Notes under the pieces: generated by a model
Database searches by the model: none
The model's input: the letters and a program-made list of their open reading frames with translations, nothing else
Told to the model about the DNA's origin: nothing
Translations under genes and position numbers: made by a program
NCBI GenBank assembly: GCA_963803115.1
Contig: CAWDLN010000019.1
Location: 338,825 to 402,824, forward strand
Length of the DNA stretch: 64,000 nt
From: DATBGZ01 sp963803115
Lineage (GTDB): Bacteria > Actinomycetota > Actinomycetes > Mycobacteriales > Micromonosporaceae
Direction of reading: 5' to 3'
Shown: positions 26,806 to 35,789 of the stretch, piece after piece
How the letters are laid out: every line of letters begins with the position of its first letter
Numbering within the stretch: position 1 is the stretch's first letter

Positions 26806-28092
26806 GTGGCAACCATCGAGGGAATCGTTGCTCGGGAGATTCTCGACTCGCGGGGGAACCCGACGGTCGAGGTGGAGATCGGCCTGGACGACGGAACCAT
26901 TGCCCGCGCGGCCGTGCCGTCCGGGGCATCCACCGGCGCCTTCGAGGCGGTCGAGTTGCGCGACGGCGACCCGAAGCGGTACTTGGGCAAGGGCGTGGAG
27001 AACGCCGTTACGAACATCGCCGATCGCATCGTCGAGGAGTTGGTCGGGTACGAGGCCAGTGATCAGCGCGCGATCGATCAGCGGATGCTCGACATCGACG
27101 GCACGCCGGGCAAGTCGAGCCTCGGCGCGAACGCGATCCTCGGGGTGTCGCTCGCCGTGGCCAAGGCGGCCGCCGCCTCGGCCGAACTCAGCCTGTTCCG
27201 CTATCTCGGCGGCCCAAACGCCCATCTGTTGCCGGTACCGATGATGAACATCCTCAACGGCGGGGTCCACGCAGACTCCAATGTGGACATTCAGGAGTTC
27301 ATGATCGCGCCGATTGGTGCCCCGACGTTCCGCGAGGCGCTGCGTAGCGGGGCCGAGGTCTACCATGCACTGAAGTCGGTGCTGAAAAAGAAGGGGCTCT
27401 CGACTGGCCTCGGTGACGAGGGCGGCTTCGCGCCCAACCTGCCGGCCAACCGGGCGGCGCTCGACCTGATCGCGGAGGCCGTTCAGGCCGCCGGATACAC
27501 CCTGGGCACCGACATCGTGCTCGCGCTTGACGTGGCGGCCACCGAGTTCTTCAAGGAGGGTGAGGGCTACACGTTCGAGGGGGCCACGAAGTCCTCCGAC
27601 GAAATGATCGCCTACTACCGCGGGCTGGCCGACGGGTACCCCATCGTGTCCATTGAGGACCCTTTGGCGGAGGATGACTGGGCGGGGTGGAAGGCGCTGA
27701 CGCTCTCGCTCGGCGACCGGATTCAGATCGTCGGCGACGACCTCTTTGTGACCAACCCGGAGCGGATCGCTCGCGGTATCGAGGAGAACGCGGCGAACGC
27801 CGTTCTCGTGAAGGTGAACCAGATCGGTTCGCTGACGGAGACCTTCGACGCGGTGGAGTTGGCCCATCGGGCCGGCTACCGGTGCATGATGAGCCATCGC
27901 TCGGGAGAGACCGAGGATACGACGATCGCCGATCTCGCGGTGGCCACCGGCTGCGGCCAGATCAAGACGGGTGCTCCCGCGCGGTCGGAGCGGGTGGCGA
28001 AGTACAACCAGCTGCTGCGCATCGAAGAAGAGCTCGATGACGCGGCGCGTTACGCCGGCGCAGGCGCGTTCCCTCGGTACCGTAAGGCCTGA
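26806..28092 (+). CDS. eno: enolase
   Basis: Glycolytic enzyme, 2-phosphoglycerate to PEP, 428 residues. The start is GTG at 26806 with AAGGAGCGAG upstream, giving VATIEGIVAREILDSRGNPTVE. Key segments are PSGASTGAFEAVELRDGD, SIEDPLAEDDW with metal ligands, LVKVNQIGSLTET and SHRSGETEDTTIADLAVA. Length and motifs are complete. It is followed by a strong palindromic repeat and then an FtsB-like gene, the usual actinobacterial order. Confidence 0.97.
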   Translation: MATIEGIVAREILDSRGNPTVEVEIGLDDGTIARAAVPSGASTGAFEAVELRDGDPKRYLGKGVENAVTNIADRIVEELVGYEASDQRAIDQRMLDIDGTPGKSSLGANAILGVSLAVAKAAAASAELSLFRYLGGPNAHLLPVPMMNILNGGVHADSNVDIQEFMIAPIGAPTFREALRSGAEVYHALKSVLKKKGLSTGLGDEGGFAPNLPANRAALDLIAEAVQAAGYTLGTDIVLALDVAATEFFKEGEGYTFEGATKSSDEMIAYYRGLADGYPIVSIEDPLAEDDWAGWKALTLSLGDRIQIVGDDLFVTNPERIARGIEENAANAVLVKVNQIGSLTETFDAVELAHRAGYRCMMSHRSGETEDTTIADLAVATGCGQIKTGAPARSERVAKYNQLLRIEEELDDAARYAGAGAFPRYRKA

Positions 28093-28101
28093 CTCGTCGC
28101 G

Positions 28102-28159
28102 TGATCTAGGGCGAATCCGGGGCAGTGGATCTTTATGGGCCCGGATCTGCCCTAGATCA
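28102..28159. repeat. GATCTAGG-type palindromic repeat/terminator, copy 2
   Basis: TGATCTAGGGC pairs perfectly with GCCCTAGATCA (11 bp). After a 2x2 internal loop, ATCCGGG pairs with CCCGGAT (7 bp), leaving an 18-nt loop. It starts 10 bp after the eno stop. The left arm GATCTAGGGCGAAT matches the copy after icd at 13 of 14 positions. It probably ends eno transcripts. Confidence 0.75.
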
Positions 28160-28188
28160 TCGACAGGTTTGGCCGGTACGGAGGCGGT

Positions 28189-28806
28189 GTGATTCAGCGG
28201 CGGATGCCGAGCGGGCAGGGTCCGGCCCGAGGTGGTGCGCGTCCGGCACCGAACGCCGGTGCCCGCCCTGCCGGCCGTGGTATTGCGCGGCGCGCCGCCG
28301 AACGCAGCCCTTTGCCCGATGTCACGGGCCGAAAGAGCGGCCGGTACGCCGTGACGGAGCCGGAGAAGTACGGGCACCACCGCGCTGGTCCGCGTATGGG
28401 TGGTCGTCGCGGAGCCGCCCCCGCGCGCCGTACCGGGGCGCCGATCCGGATCTCGGGTCGCGCGGCCGCGCTTGGGTTGCTGCTGTTGGCGCTGATCCTC
28501 GCGTACGCCTATCCACTCCGGGTCTATCTGGCGCAACAAGCTGAGATCAGAAAGCTGGAGTCAGACCAACGAGCGCAGCGAGAACAGATCCAACAGTTGG
28601 TCGAGCAGGTGGACCGCTGGAACGACGAGGACTACGTCATTGCCCAGGCCCGGGCCCGGCTGCAACTCGTGCGGGTCGGCGAGCGCGTCTACGTGGTGGG
28701 TGTCGACCCCACGACCGTCGGCGAGTCGGGCGAGGCGGCAAAACCGGCGTGGTACCAACAGGTCTGGTCGAGCGTGCAGACCGCGGATGATCCACCCGTA
28801 CGCTGA
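28189..28806 (+). CDS. FtsB/DivIC-like septum formation initiator
   Basis: 205 residues. A disordered, basic, Arg/Gly/Pro-rich N-terminal 85 residues precede one TM (about 90-110, ALGLLLLALILAYAYPL). A coiled coil follows (IRKLESDQRAQREQIQQLVEQ), then NDEDYVIAQARARLQLVRVGE, the conserved DivIC/FtsB end. Likely a divisome scaffold protein with the C-terminus outside the membrane. The GTG start has GGAGGC close upstream; an ATG five codons later is an alternative. Placement between eno and DUF501 supports the call. Confidence 0.88.
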   Translation: MIQRRMPSGQGPARGGARPAPNAGARPAGRGIARRAAERSPLPDVTGRKSGRYAVTEPEKYGHHRAGPRMGGRRGAAPARRTGAPIRISGRAAALGLLLLALILAYAYPLRVYLAQQAEIRKLESDQRAQREQIQQLVEQVDRWNDEDYVIAQARARLQLVRVGERVYVVGVDPTTVGESGEAAKPAWYQQVWSSVQTADDPPVR

Positions 28807-28809
28807 GGT

Positions 28810-29313
28810 ATGTCTTCGTCGCGGGAGCCGTTGGAGCCTCACGATCGCGCTGTGGTTGCCGCACAGCTCGGCCGGCCGCCCCGGGGCGCACGTGCGGTCG
28901 CGCACCGCTGCCCATGCGGGTTGCCCGATGTCGTGGAGACAGCGCCTCGGCTGGCCGATGGCACACCGTTTCCAACGTTGTACTACCTGACCTGTCCGCG
29001 GGCGACCGGCGCCGTGAGCGGGCTCGAGTCAGCCGGTCTCATGCGCGAGATGTCAGCCCGGCTCGCGGAGGATCGGGATCTCGCCGCGCGCTACCGGGCC
29101 GCCCACGAGCGCTACCTCGCCCGTCGCGAGTCGATCGAGAACGTCCCCGAGATCGCGGGAGTGTCGGCGGGCGGCATGCCGACCCGGGTGAAGTGCCTGC
29201 ACGTCCACCTTGCCCAGTCGCTTGCCGAGGGAACGGGCGGTAATCCGTTCGGCGACGAGGTTCTCGCCCGAATCGCTCCATGGTGGACAGACGGTCCGTG
29301 TGTGGCGCCCTGA
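28810..29313 (+). CDS. DUF501 domain protein
   Basis: 167 residues. Family signatures are CPCGLPDVVETAPRLADGTP, FPTLYYLTCPRA and GGMPTRVKCLHVHLAQSLA, with conserved Cys residues that could bind metal. The protein is cytoplasmic and of unknown function. It starts 4 bp after the FtsB-like stop, so the two are co-translated, and ppx lies further downstream as in other actinobacteria. Confidence 0.9.
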   Translation: MSSSREPLEPHDRAVVAAQLGRPPRGARAVAHRCPCGLPDVVETAPRLADGTPFPTLYYLTCPRATGAVSGLESAGLMREMSARLAEDRDLAARYRAAHERYLARRESIENVPEIAGVSAGGMPTRVKCLHVHLAQSLAEGTGGNPFGDEVLARIAPWWTDGPCVAP

Positions 29314-29326
29314 ACCCTAGGAAGGC

Positions 29327-30055
29327 CTACGCCGGCTGGATCTGCGTCACATCGACGATCTTCGCCCCAGCCGGCGGAGCGAAGAGGGCAACGTCGGCAG
29401 TATCGCTGTACTTCGTCAGCTCGATTCCGATCTGCTCGCCCGCGATCGATGTCGCGGTGAACGAACCGAGGATTCCAGCATCGGTGACGCAGACGGTGAA
29501 CTCCTTGGGTGAGTCCGTATCACCTTGCTCCGCGGCGGCCTCGAGACCGGTGGCCGACGCGCACTTCGAGCCCTGGCCGGCGATCGTCTTCGACGACTGC
29601 TCGACCTTTGCTCCGGGCACGAGCGATGCGGCGAGGATGAGGCCGAGAGCCACCTCGGGCGTGACGAAGCCGGGCCCGCCCAGGCCGCCCATCAGCTCTG
29701 AATCGGATGAGTCCATAGTGGACTGGTTGTTGGCTGACTTCTGGCACGTGAGGATGGCCTTCTCAGTGCTGCACAGGATGATCGCGTCCTTGGTAAAGAT
29801 GAAGAGGCTGTCCTTGGCGATGAAGGCAGTGTTCGGCGGCTGTTGCGCCAGGGTCACCGTCGATCCGTCCGGGGTCACGTAGTCGGCGGTGTAGGTCAGC
29901 GTCTGCGCCTTGCCGAGTCGATCGGCGAAGTCGCTGAGCACCTGGGCGTTGTTGACCAGGTCCTGTGCCTGATTCAGCACGCCGCAGCCGATAGTGCCCG
30001 CGGCCAACGTGGTCGCGAGCGCGACCACCAGTACACGAGGGATCCGGGGGGTCAT
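29327..30055 (-). CDS. putative lipoprotein, unknown function
   Basis: 242 residues from MTPRIPRVLVVALATT, a signal peptide with a Cys at about residue 24 (AAGTIGCG), a plausible but imperfect lipobox. The rest is extracytoplasmic. An early helical part (VNNAQVLSDFADRLGKAQTL) leads into TYTADYVTPDGSTVTLAQQP, reminiscent of LolA/LppX-like lipid-binding lipoproteins. Several Cys residues (CSTEK, CQKS, KCAS, CVTD) could form disulfides. It interrupts the DUF501-ppx pair on the opposite strand. No function is assigned. Confidence 0.75.
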   Translation of the reverse strand: MTPRIPRVLVVALATTLAAGTIGCGVLNQAQDLVNNAQVLSDFADRLGKAQTLTYTADYVTPDGSTVTLAQQPPNTAFIAKDSLFIFTKDAIILCSTEKAILTCQKSANNQSTMDSSDSELMGGLGGPGFVTPEVALGLILAASLVPGAKVEQSSKTIAGQGSKCASATGLEAAAEQGDTDSPKEFTVCVTDAGILGSFTATSIAGEQIGIELTKYSDTADVALFAPPAGAKIVDVTQIQPA

Positions 30056-30133
30056 GCACACGAATATGGTAGGCGGTGTCAAGGGCGGCGACGCTGTATC
30101 GGCCGTCCTTGAGCAAGCCGATACGCTTCCCCC

Positions 30134-30631
30134 GTGGAGATCACGGTCCGTCGGGCCCGCACCCCCGACGTGCGCGCTATCCGGCGCCTGATCGATATGT
30201 ACACAGCTGACCGGCGACTGTTGTCCAAGGCGACCGTGGCGATCTACGAGGACGTGCAGGAGTTCTGGGTTGCCGATGTCGACGGCGGGGTCGTGGGCTG
30301 CGGCGCCGTCCACGTGCTCTGGGAGGATCTTGCCGAGATCCGTACGGTCGCGGTCGACGAGAACTGGCGTGGGCACAAGATCGGCCACAAGATCGTAAGC
30401 GCGCTCCTGGACACGGCGCGAGAGCTCGGTGTGCGGCGGGTGTTCGTTCTGACCTTCGAGACGGGATTCTTCGGCTCGTTCGGCTTCACCCCGATCAACG
30501 GTACTCCGGTGCCGCACGACGTCTACGAACAGCTGCTGCGCTCCTACGACGAGGGTGTGGCCGAGTTCCTCGACCTGGAGCGGGTGAAGCCGAATACGCT
30601 CGGCAACACCCGCATGCTCATGCATCTGTGA
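30134..30631 (+). CDS. argA: N-acetylglutamate synthase-like GNAT acetyltransferase
   Basis: 165 residues from GTG 30134, with little room for a ribosome-binding site, so possibly leaderless. The GNAT fold shows VRRARTPDVRAIRRLID at the start and TVAVDENWRGHKIGHKIV, the acetyl-CoA P-loop. FVLTFETGFFGSFGFTPI follows. The closest known type is the short stand-alone actinobacterial N-acetylglutamate synthase of arginine synthesis. No other arg gene is nearby, so the assignment rests on sequence alone. Confidence 0.78.
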   Translation: MEITVRRARTPDVRAIRRLIDMYTADRRLLSKATVAIYEDVQEFWVADVDGGVVGCGAVHVLWEDLAEIRTVAVDENWRGHKIGHKIVSALLDTARELGVRRVFVLTFETGFFGSFGFTPINGTPVPHDVYEQLLRSYDEGVAEFLDLERVKPNTLGNTRMLMHL

Positions 30632-30641
30632 GGATGAACCC

Positions 30642-31592
30642 GTGACGAGGGTGGCGGCGGTCGACTGCGGGACGAATTCGGTGCGACTTCTCGTAGCTGA
30701 TCTCCCGACGGAGAAGACATCTCCTCTGATCGATGTCGTGCGCCGCATGGAGATCGTGCGACTCGGTGAGGGCGTCGACCGTACCGGTCGGCTCTCGTCG
30801 GCGGCCATCGAGCGCACCCGGGTCGCGCTGGCCGCTTATGCCGCTCAGATTGACGATGCTCGGGTCGACCAGGTCCGGATGGTCGCGACCAGCGCGACCC
30901 GCGACGCGGAGAACTCGTCGGAGTTCCACAACATGGTCATCGCGACTCTTGGCGTGGAACCGGAGGTGGTGACGGGCGACGAAGAGGCCCGCCTCTCGTT
31001 CCTGGGCGCCGTGCGGGGCCTGCCCGCGTCGTCGCCGCCGCCGTACCTCGTTGTCGACATTGGTGGCGGCTCCACCGAGTTCGTGCTGGGTGGCGCCGCG
31101 GGGGACGAGGCTGTGGCGGTCGCGAATGCCGTGAGCGTCGACATCGGATGCGTCCGGATAACCGAGCGGCACCTGCGCGACGATCCGTCGACGCCGGATC
31201 AGGTCGCCGCGGCGGAGGTGGACATCCGCGGCGCCGTGGATCGGGCGCTCGAGGTCGTACCGGCGCGCCGTGCCCGTACTTTCATCGGCCTCGCCGGATC
31301 CGTCACTACGGTGGCCGCGCTGGCCCTGCGCCTCGATCGTTACGATCCCTCGCGGATTCATCACGCCCGGATTCCGTACGCCGACGTCGCCGCGGTAACC
31401 GCGGACCTGCTCGGGCTCACCCACGCCGAGCGGCTGGCTCTGCCGCCCATGCATCCGGGCCGCGCCGACGTGATCGGCGCGGGGGCGCTGATCCTGCGCG
31501 TCGTGATGGAATGCGTCGATGCGGAGACGGTCGTCGCAAGTGAACACGACATCCTCGACGGCATCTGCTTCAGCATTCAACAGCCGACCTGA
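30642..31592 (+). CDS. ppx: Ppx/GppA-family exopolyphosphatase
   Basis: 316 residues, GTG start 10 bp after the GNAT gene. ASKHA-fold motifs: VAAVDCGTNSVRLLVADL (phosphate 1), VATSATRDAENS, and VVDIGGGSTEFVLG (phosphate 2). GLAGSVTTVAAL and the late HPGRADVIGAGALIL follow. The protein lacks the C-terminal HD domain of long Ppx, as is normal in actinobacteria. It hydrolyses polyphosphate and/or pppGpp; which one cannot be told here. Confidence 0.92.
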   Translation: MTRVAAVDCGTNSVRLLVADLPTEKTSPLIDVVRRMEIVRLGEGVDRTGRLSSAAIERTRVALAAYAAQIDDARVDQVRMVATSATRDAENSSEFHNMVIATLGVEPEVVTGDEEARLSFLGAVRGLPASSPPPYLVVDIGGGSTEFVLGGAAGDEAVAVANAVSVDIGCVRITERHLRDDPSTPDQVAAAEVDIRGAVDRALEVVPARRARTFIGLAGSVTTVAALALRLDRYDPSRIHHARIPYADVAAVTADLLGLTHAERLALPPMHPGRADVIGAGALILRVVMECVDAETVVASEHDILDGICFSIQQPT

Positions 31593-31858
31593 CGTTCGCT
31601 CCGCTGCGGGGATCGCATATATCGCCGCACTCCGGCATTCCCATGTTCGAATCGTGCGTCGATGTCCGAATCACATCGAAGTGCTTCCAAGTTTGGCTTT
31701 GATGCACTTCCATCTTGACCTAAATGGCTTTCACGCCAACGCACATCTCCTGGGAAAACACGGGAAAGCCCGCCTAGACAGCGAAGGTCTTCATCATCAG
31801 GATATTCGCCGAATGCCCTGCCCCGGGGCGTAGCTCCATCATGTATGAGGAGAGCTAG

Positions 31859-34840
31859 ATGATCTTCCGATCGAAGAAGGGGTTACGGCGAGCGAGTCTC
31901 ATCGCGATCCCTATCGTTGCCGTGGCCGCGGGAACCATCGCGGCCGCGACCATCTCCAACGCCGCCGTCAACAACGGCAGCGCGGCGAACTTCAAGGACG
32001 GACGTTACATCGTCACCTTCATCGATGACCCGGTTGCGTCCTACGAGGGCTACCAGCAAGGCTTCAGGGCGACCAAGCCGGCCGCCGGCGAGAAGATCGA
32101 CAAGAACTCGGCGGACGTGAAGGGCTGGCAGCAGCACCTGACCGGCATCCACGACGCCGCGATGGCCAAGGTCGGCGCGCACAAGATGTACGACTACACC
32201 GTCACCAACAACGGCCTGGCCGCCCAGCTCACCGGTGTGCAAGCTGACGCCCTCTCCCGGACTGAGGGCGTCGTCTCGGTGGTCGAGGACCAGCTAGCCA
32301 AGCCCGACACCACATTCTCGCCCGAGTTCCTCGGCCTCAATGCGCCCGGTGGCATCTGGGCCCAACTCGGTGGTCAGGGCGACGCCGGTCGAGGCGTCGT
32401 GGTTGGCGTCATTGACAGTGGCATCTGGCCGGAGAGCGCGTCGTTCGCCACCACCGGCGCGATCGGCGCGCCGAAGAAGTGGAACGGCGTGTGCGTGCCG
32501 GGCGAGGACAACTCCTTCGCGGTGAACCTGTGCGGCCGCAAGCTGATCGGTGCGCGCTACTACGTTGCCGGCTTCGGTGCGGAGGATGTCGCGGATGAGG
32601 AATTCCTCTCCCCGCGGGACGGCTCCGGACACGGCTCGCACACGTCGTCCACCGCCGCCGGCAATCCGGGCGTCCCGGTGAGCATCGATGGCAACCCGAT
32701 CGGGACCGCTTCCGGCATGGCGCCCATGGCCCACGTCGCCATGTACAAGGTGTGCTGGGAGGGCAAGCCCGGCATCCCCGCCGGCTGCTTCAACTCCGAC
32801 AGCGTGGCGGCGATTAACGATGCGATTCTCGACGGCGTCGACGTACTCAACTACTCGATCGGCGGTTCGTCCGAGTCCAACATCCTCGACCCGGTCGCAC
32901 AGGCATTCCGGGCCGCCTCCAACGCTGGTGTCTTCGTGGCTAACTCGGCCGGCAACAGCGGCCCGAACCCGAGCACCCTCGACCACCCGGCGCCGTGGGT
33001 CACCACGGTGGCCGCCGCGACATTCCGCAAGGCCTACGGCGTTGTGGAGCTCGGTGATCACCGGAGGTTCCTTGGTGCCTCGACCACCCTGACCCTGCCC
33101 ACCCAGACGCCGCTGATCACGTCGATCGCCGGCAAGCTTGCCTCGGCCGCTGATGGTGACGCGGATCTGTGCTTCGACAACACACTCGACCCGGCGTTGG
33201 TCACCGGCAAGATCGTGATCTGCACTCGCGGTGTGAACGCGCGCATCGACAAGAGCTTCGAGGTCAAGCGCGCGGGCGGCGTCGGCATGGTTCTGGTCAA
33301 CCCGAGCCCGAACTCGCTCAACGGCGACTACCACGCCGTACCGTCGGTGCACCTGAGCGACACTGACGGCGCGCAGGTCGTCGCGTACGCCGGTACGGCC
33401 GGTGCGACCGCCGCGATCGTGGCTCCGACGGCGGCCGAGGTGGCCGCGGCGCCGGACGTTCCGGAGATCACGACGTTCTCCTCCCGGGGTCCATCGACGA
33501 CCACCGGTGGCGACATCCTGAAGCCGGACATTGCGGCGCCGGGTAACGACGTCGTCGCCGCGGTGGCACCGCCGACCAATCATGGGCGCAACTTCGACTT
33601 CATGTCGGGCACGTCGATGTCCTCGCCGCACATCGCGGGTATTGGCGCGCTGCTGAAGGCCCTGCACCCGGACTGGATGCCGTCAGAGATCAAGTCAGCA
33701 ATGATGACCTCGGCGATCGACACGAAGACGACAACCAGCCCGTTCGCCCAGGGCGCCGGCTTCGTCAACCCGAACGGGGCGGCCGACCCAGGCCTCGTCT
33801 ACCCGACCACGCCGAACGACTACCGCGGGTACATGATCAGCCAGGGCGTCCAGTTTGCTCCGCCGTTCGACACGCTGCCCGCGATCGCGGGCCCGCAGCT
33901 GAACCAGGCCTCCATCGCGGCCGGGCAGGTGCCGGGTGCCATCACGGTCACGCGGCGGGTGAAGAACGTAGGGAAGCACAACGCCACGTACACGCCCACC
34001 GTGACCGGTCTACCGGGCTTCTCCACGCAGATCCTCAACGCGAACGATCAGCCGATCTCGAGCCTGTTCGTGAAGACGGGCAAGGAGGAGACCTTCAAAG
34101 TTCGGTTCACCCGGACGACCGCAACGCTGAACGTGTTCGTTACCGGGAACCTGACCTGGAGCGACGGCACACACGCCGTGCGCAGCCCGATCGCTCTGCG
34201 TCCGGTTCCGTTGGCGGCACCGGCGGAGGTCTCGGCCGCCAGTAGCGCGAGCGGGTCGCTCAACTACTCGGTCACCCCGGGCTTCACCGGCATTCTCCAC
34301 ACCGTCGGGCTCGGCCTGGCCGAAGGCGCATCGACAACCGACAGCGTGGTCACTGGCGACTTCGATATCAACAACCCGACCGCGGACGCGGACACCAAGC
34401 ACTACACGGTGACGCTGCCCAGCGGGTCGAGGGCGTACCGGTTCAGCGTCGACTCGGCCGACAACACGGCCGACCTGGACCTGTTCGTCTACGCCCAGCT
34501 AGACGCGGATCCGCAGCTCGAGCTCGTCGGAATCTCGGCCACGGGCGCGGCGGACGAGCAGGTAACGCTCGTCGCCTCGCTCCCACTCGGGTTCCAGTTC
34601 GAGGTCTTCGTCAACGGGTTCGCCACGCCGGGCGGCTCCACCACGTTCACCATCACCAATTACGTGGTGCCGGCCGCAGCGACGGGCAACCTGACCGTGA
34701 GCACGAACATCCCGGTCACGGGCGGCACGCCCACGTCGGTTTCGGTCAACTGGACGGGCCTTAGCGCGACCAAGAAGTATTTCGGCATGATCACCTACAC
34801 CGAAGCCCCGGGCATCCGCACCTTTGTCCAGCTCGGCTGA
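31859..34840 (+). CDS. secreted subtilisin-like (S8) serine protease with plant-type features
   Basis: 993 residues. Signal peptide (about 1-36), inhibitor I9 propeptide (about 45-145), then an S8 domain. Asp is in VIDSGIWPES (about 184), His in GSGHGSHTSSTAAGN (about 257) and Ser in GTSMSSPHIAG (about 582). A PA domain is inserted between them. Wording such as TFSPEFLGL and SGIWPES resembles plant subtilases. The C-terminal part has an Fn3-like region and a PPC-like domain (TVTLPSGSRAYRFSVDSA). Codon 9 is a rare TTA at 31883-31885, suggesting control by tRNA-Leu(UAA). GAGGAGAG is the ribosome-binding site. Confidence 0.92.
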   Translation: MIFRSKKGLRRASLIAIPIVAVAAGTIAAATISNAAVNNGSAANFKDGRYIVTFIDDPVASYEGYQQGFRATKPAAGEKIDKNSADVKGWQQHLTGIHDAAMAKVGAHKMYDYTVTNNGLAAQLTGVQADALSRTEGVVSVVEDQLAKPDTTFSPEFLGLNAPGGIWAQLGGQGDAGRGVVVGVIDSGIWPESASFATTGAIGAPKKWNGVCVPGEDNSFAVNLCGRKLIGARYYVAGFGAEDVADEEFLSPRDGSGHGSHTSSTAAGNPGVPVSIDGNPIGTASGMAPMAHVAMYKVCWEGKPGIPAGCFNSDSVAAINDAILDGVDVLNYSIGGSSESNILDPVAQAFRAASNAGVFVANSAGNSGPNPSTLDHPAPWVTTVAAATFRKAYGVVELGDHRRFLGASTTLTLPTQTPLITSIAGKLASAADGDADLCFDNTLDPALVTGKIVICTRGVNARIDKSFEVKRAGGVGMVLVNPSPNSLNGDYHAVPSVHLSDTDGAQVVAYAGTAGATAAIVAPTAAEVAAAPDVPEITTFSSRGPSTTTGGDILKPDIAAPGNDVVAAVAPPTNHGRNFDFMSGTSMSSPHIAGIGALLKALHPDWMPSEIKSAMMTSAIDTKTTTSPFAQGAGFVNPNGAADPGLVYPTTPNDYRGYMISQGVQFAPPFDTLPAIAGPQLNQASIAAGQVPGAITVTRRVKNVGKHNATYTPTVTGLPGFSTQILNANDQPISSLFVKTGKEETFKVRFTRTTATLNVFVTGNLTWSDGTHAVRSPIALRPVPLAAPAEVSAASSASGSLNYSVTPGFTGILHTVGLGLAEGASTTDSVVTGDFDINNPTADADTKHYTVTLPSGSRAYRFSVDSADNTADLDLFVYAQLDADPQLELVGISATGAADEQVTLVASLPLGFQFEVFVNGFATPGGSTTFTITNYVVPAAATGNLTVSTNIPVTGGTPTSVSVNWTGLSATKKYFGMITYTEAPGIRTFVQLG

Positions 34841-34856
34841 CGGTTCGCACTGACGG

Positions 34857-34887
34857 CGGGCCCGGTGGCAATGCACCACCGGGCCCG
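34857..34887 (+). terminator. terminator after the subtilase gene
   Basis: CGGGCCCGGTGG and CCACCGGGCCCG form a perfect 12-bp stem with a 7-nt loop. It begins 16 bp after the subtilase stop. No U-tract follows. Confidence 0.8.
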
Positions 34888-34982
34888 TCCTCGTACTCCC
34901 TGACTCCGCCTACCGCCGGTACCACGCCGGATCTGACGACCCGCTACCGTAGGGCCGTCCACAGACCCCGAAAGGATCATCC

Positions 34983-35777
34983 GTGTCGGAAGACAAGCCC
35001 TCGCCCGACGCCGACGCGACCTTCGCTTCGCCTGCGATCGACTCGCCGGCGACGTTGGCGGAGGCGACGTCGGTCCCACCACCATCGTGGGGACTTGCGC
35101 CCAACACCGGCGAAACGGACGCTGGCGAGGCTCCGGCGGAGACACCGTCCACAGAGCCTGAGCCGGTCAACACCTTCGCGCCGTTTGCCCAGACCATGTC
35201 GATGGATTCGCCGGAACCGCCGCTACCGGTCGCCCAATCCGCGCCGCCCGCCGCCCCCGCCTTCGTCGAGCGGCCGCCCGCACCTGCCGCCGAACCGCCG
35301 ACCATCGGTGGGCCAACGCCCGCGTCCCCGGCGGAGCTTACGGCGCCGGCTGCCGCGGCTCCGGCACCTCGGACCGAGGTTCCTGCCGCGGCCGACAAGT
35401 CCACCAAGAAGAAGCGGGGAGTGCTCGCGGGAACGGTATTCGCCATCGTGGTCGTGGTGCTGCTGGGGGCGATCGGCTACGTCATCTACCAGAAGTTCTT
35501 TTCGGACCCGACTCGCAATGCCGCCGCCGGCAACTGTCTCGCTGACCTGCCGGTCGTGGCGGTCGGTGAGGATCGGGAGGTCCCCAAGGCTCGGATCGTC
35601 CCGTGCAACGACACCGCCGCCCAGTACGTTGTCGAAGCGCGGCTGGATAAGCAGTCCGAGGCGCAGGCGAAGAGCACCGACATCTGCAAGGCGTACCCGA
35701 ACTCCACGTTTATCTACCGGGCCGTACCGCCCGGCGGCACCGGGTACGTGCTCTGCCTCAAGAAGCTCTCCGAATAG
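34983..35777 (+). CDS. Pro/Ala-rich single-pass membrane protein with extracytoplasmic Cys domain
   Basis: 264 residues, GTG start. A long disordered Pro/Ala/Glu-rich cytoplasmic part (1-140) with KKKR precedes one TM (VLAGTVFAIVVVVLLGAIGYVIY, split here across about 142-165). The extracytoplasmic domain of about 95 residues carries four Cys (GNCLADLP, VPCNDT, DICKAYP, YVLCLKK), likely paired. The layout resembles actinobacterial LppU/septum-formation-type proteins. The function is unknown. It ends 12 bp before the uracil-DNA glycosylase gene. Confidence 0.75.
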   Translation: MSEDKPSPDADATFASPAIDSPATLAEATSVPPPSWGLAPNTGETDAGEAPAETPSTEPEPVNTFAPFAQTMSMDSPEPPLPVAQSAPPAAPAFVERPPAPAAEPPTIGGPTPASPAELTAPAAAAPAPRTEVPAAADKSTKKKRGVLAGTVFAIVVVVLLGAIGYVIYQKFFSDPTRNAAAGNCLADLPVVAVGEDREVPKARIVPCNDTAAQYVVEARLDKQSEAQAKSTDICKAYPNSTFIYRAVPPGGTGYVLCLKKLSE

Positions 35778-35789
35778 GACAGATCCGTA

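Noticed and set aside
26728..28539. 603-codon minus-strand ORF
   Set aside because: Antisense to eno and the FtsB-like gene. No motifs; the plus-strand genes are certain.
30056..30817. Longer start of the lipoprotein at 29.3-30.1 kb
   Set aside because: The extension would be antisense to the GNAT and ppx genes. The signal peptide starts at 30055.
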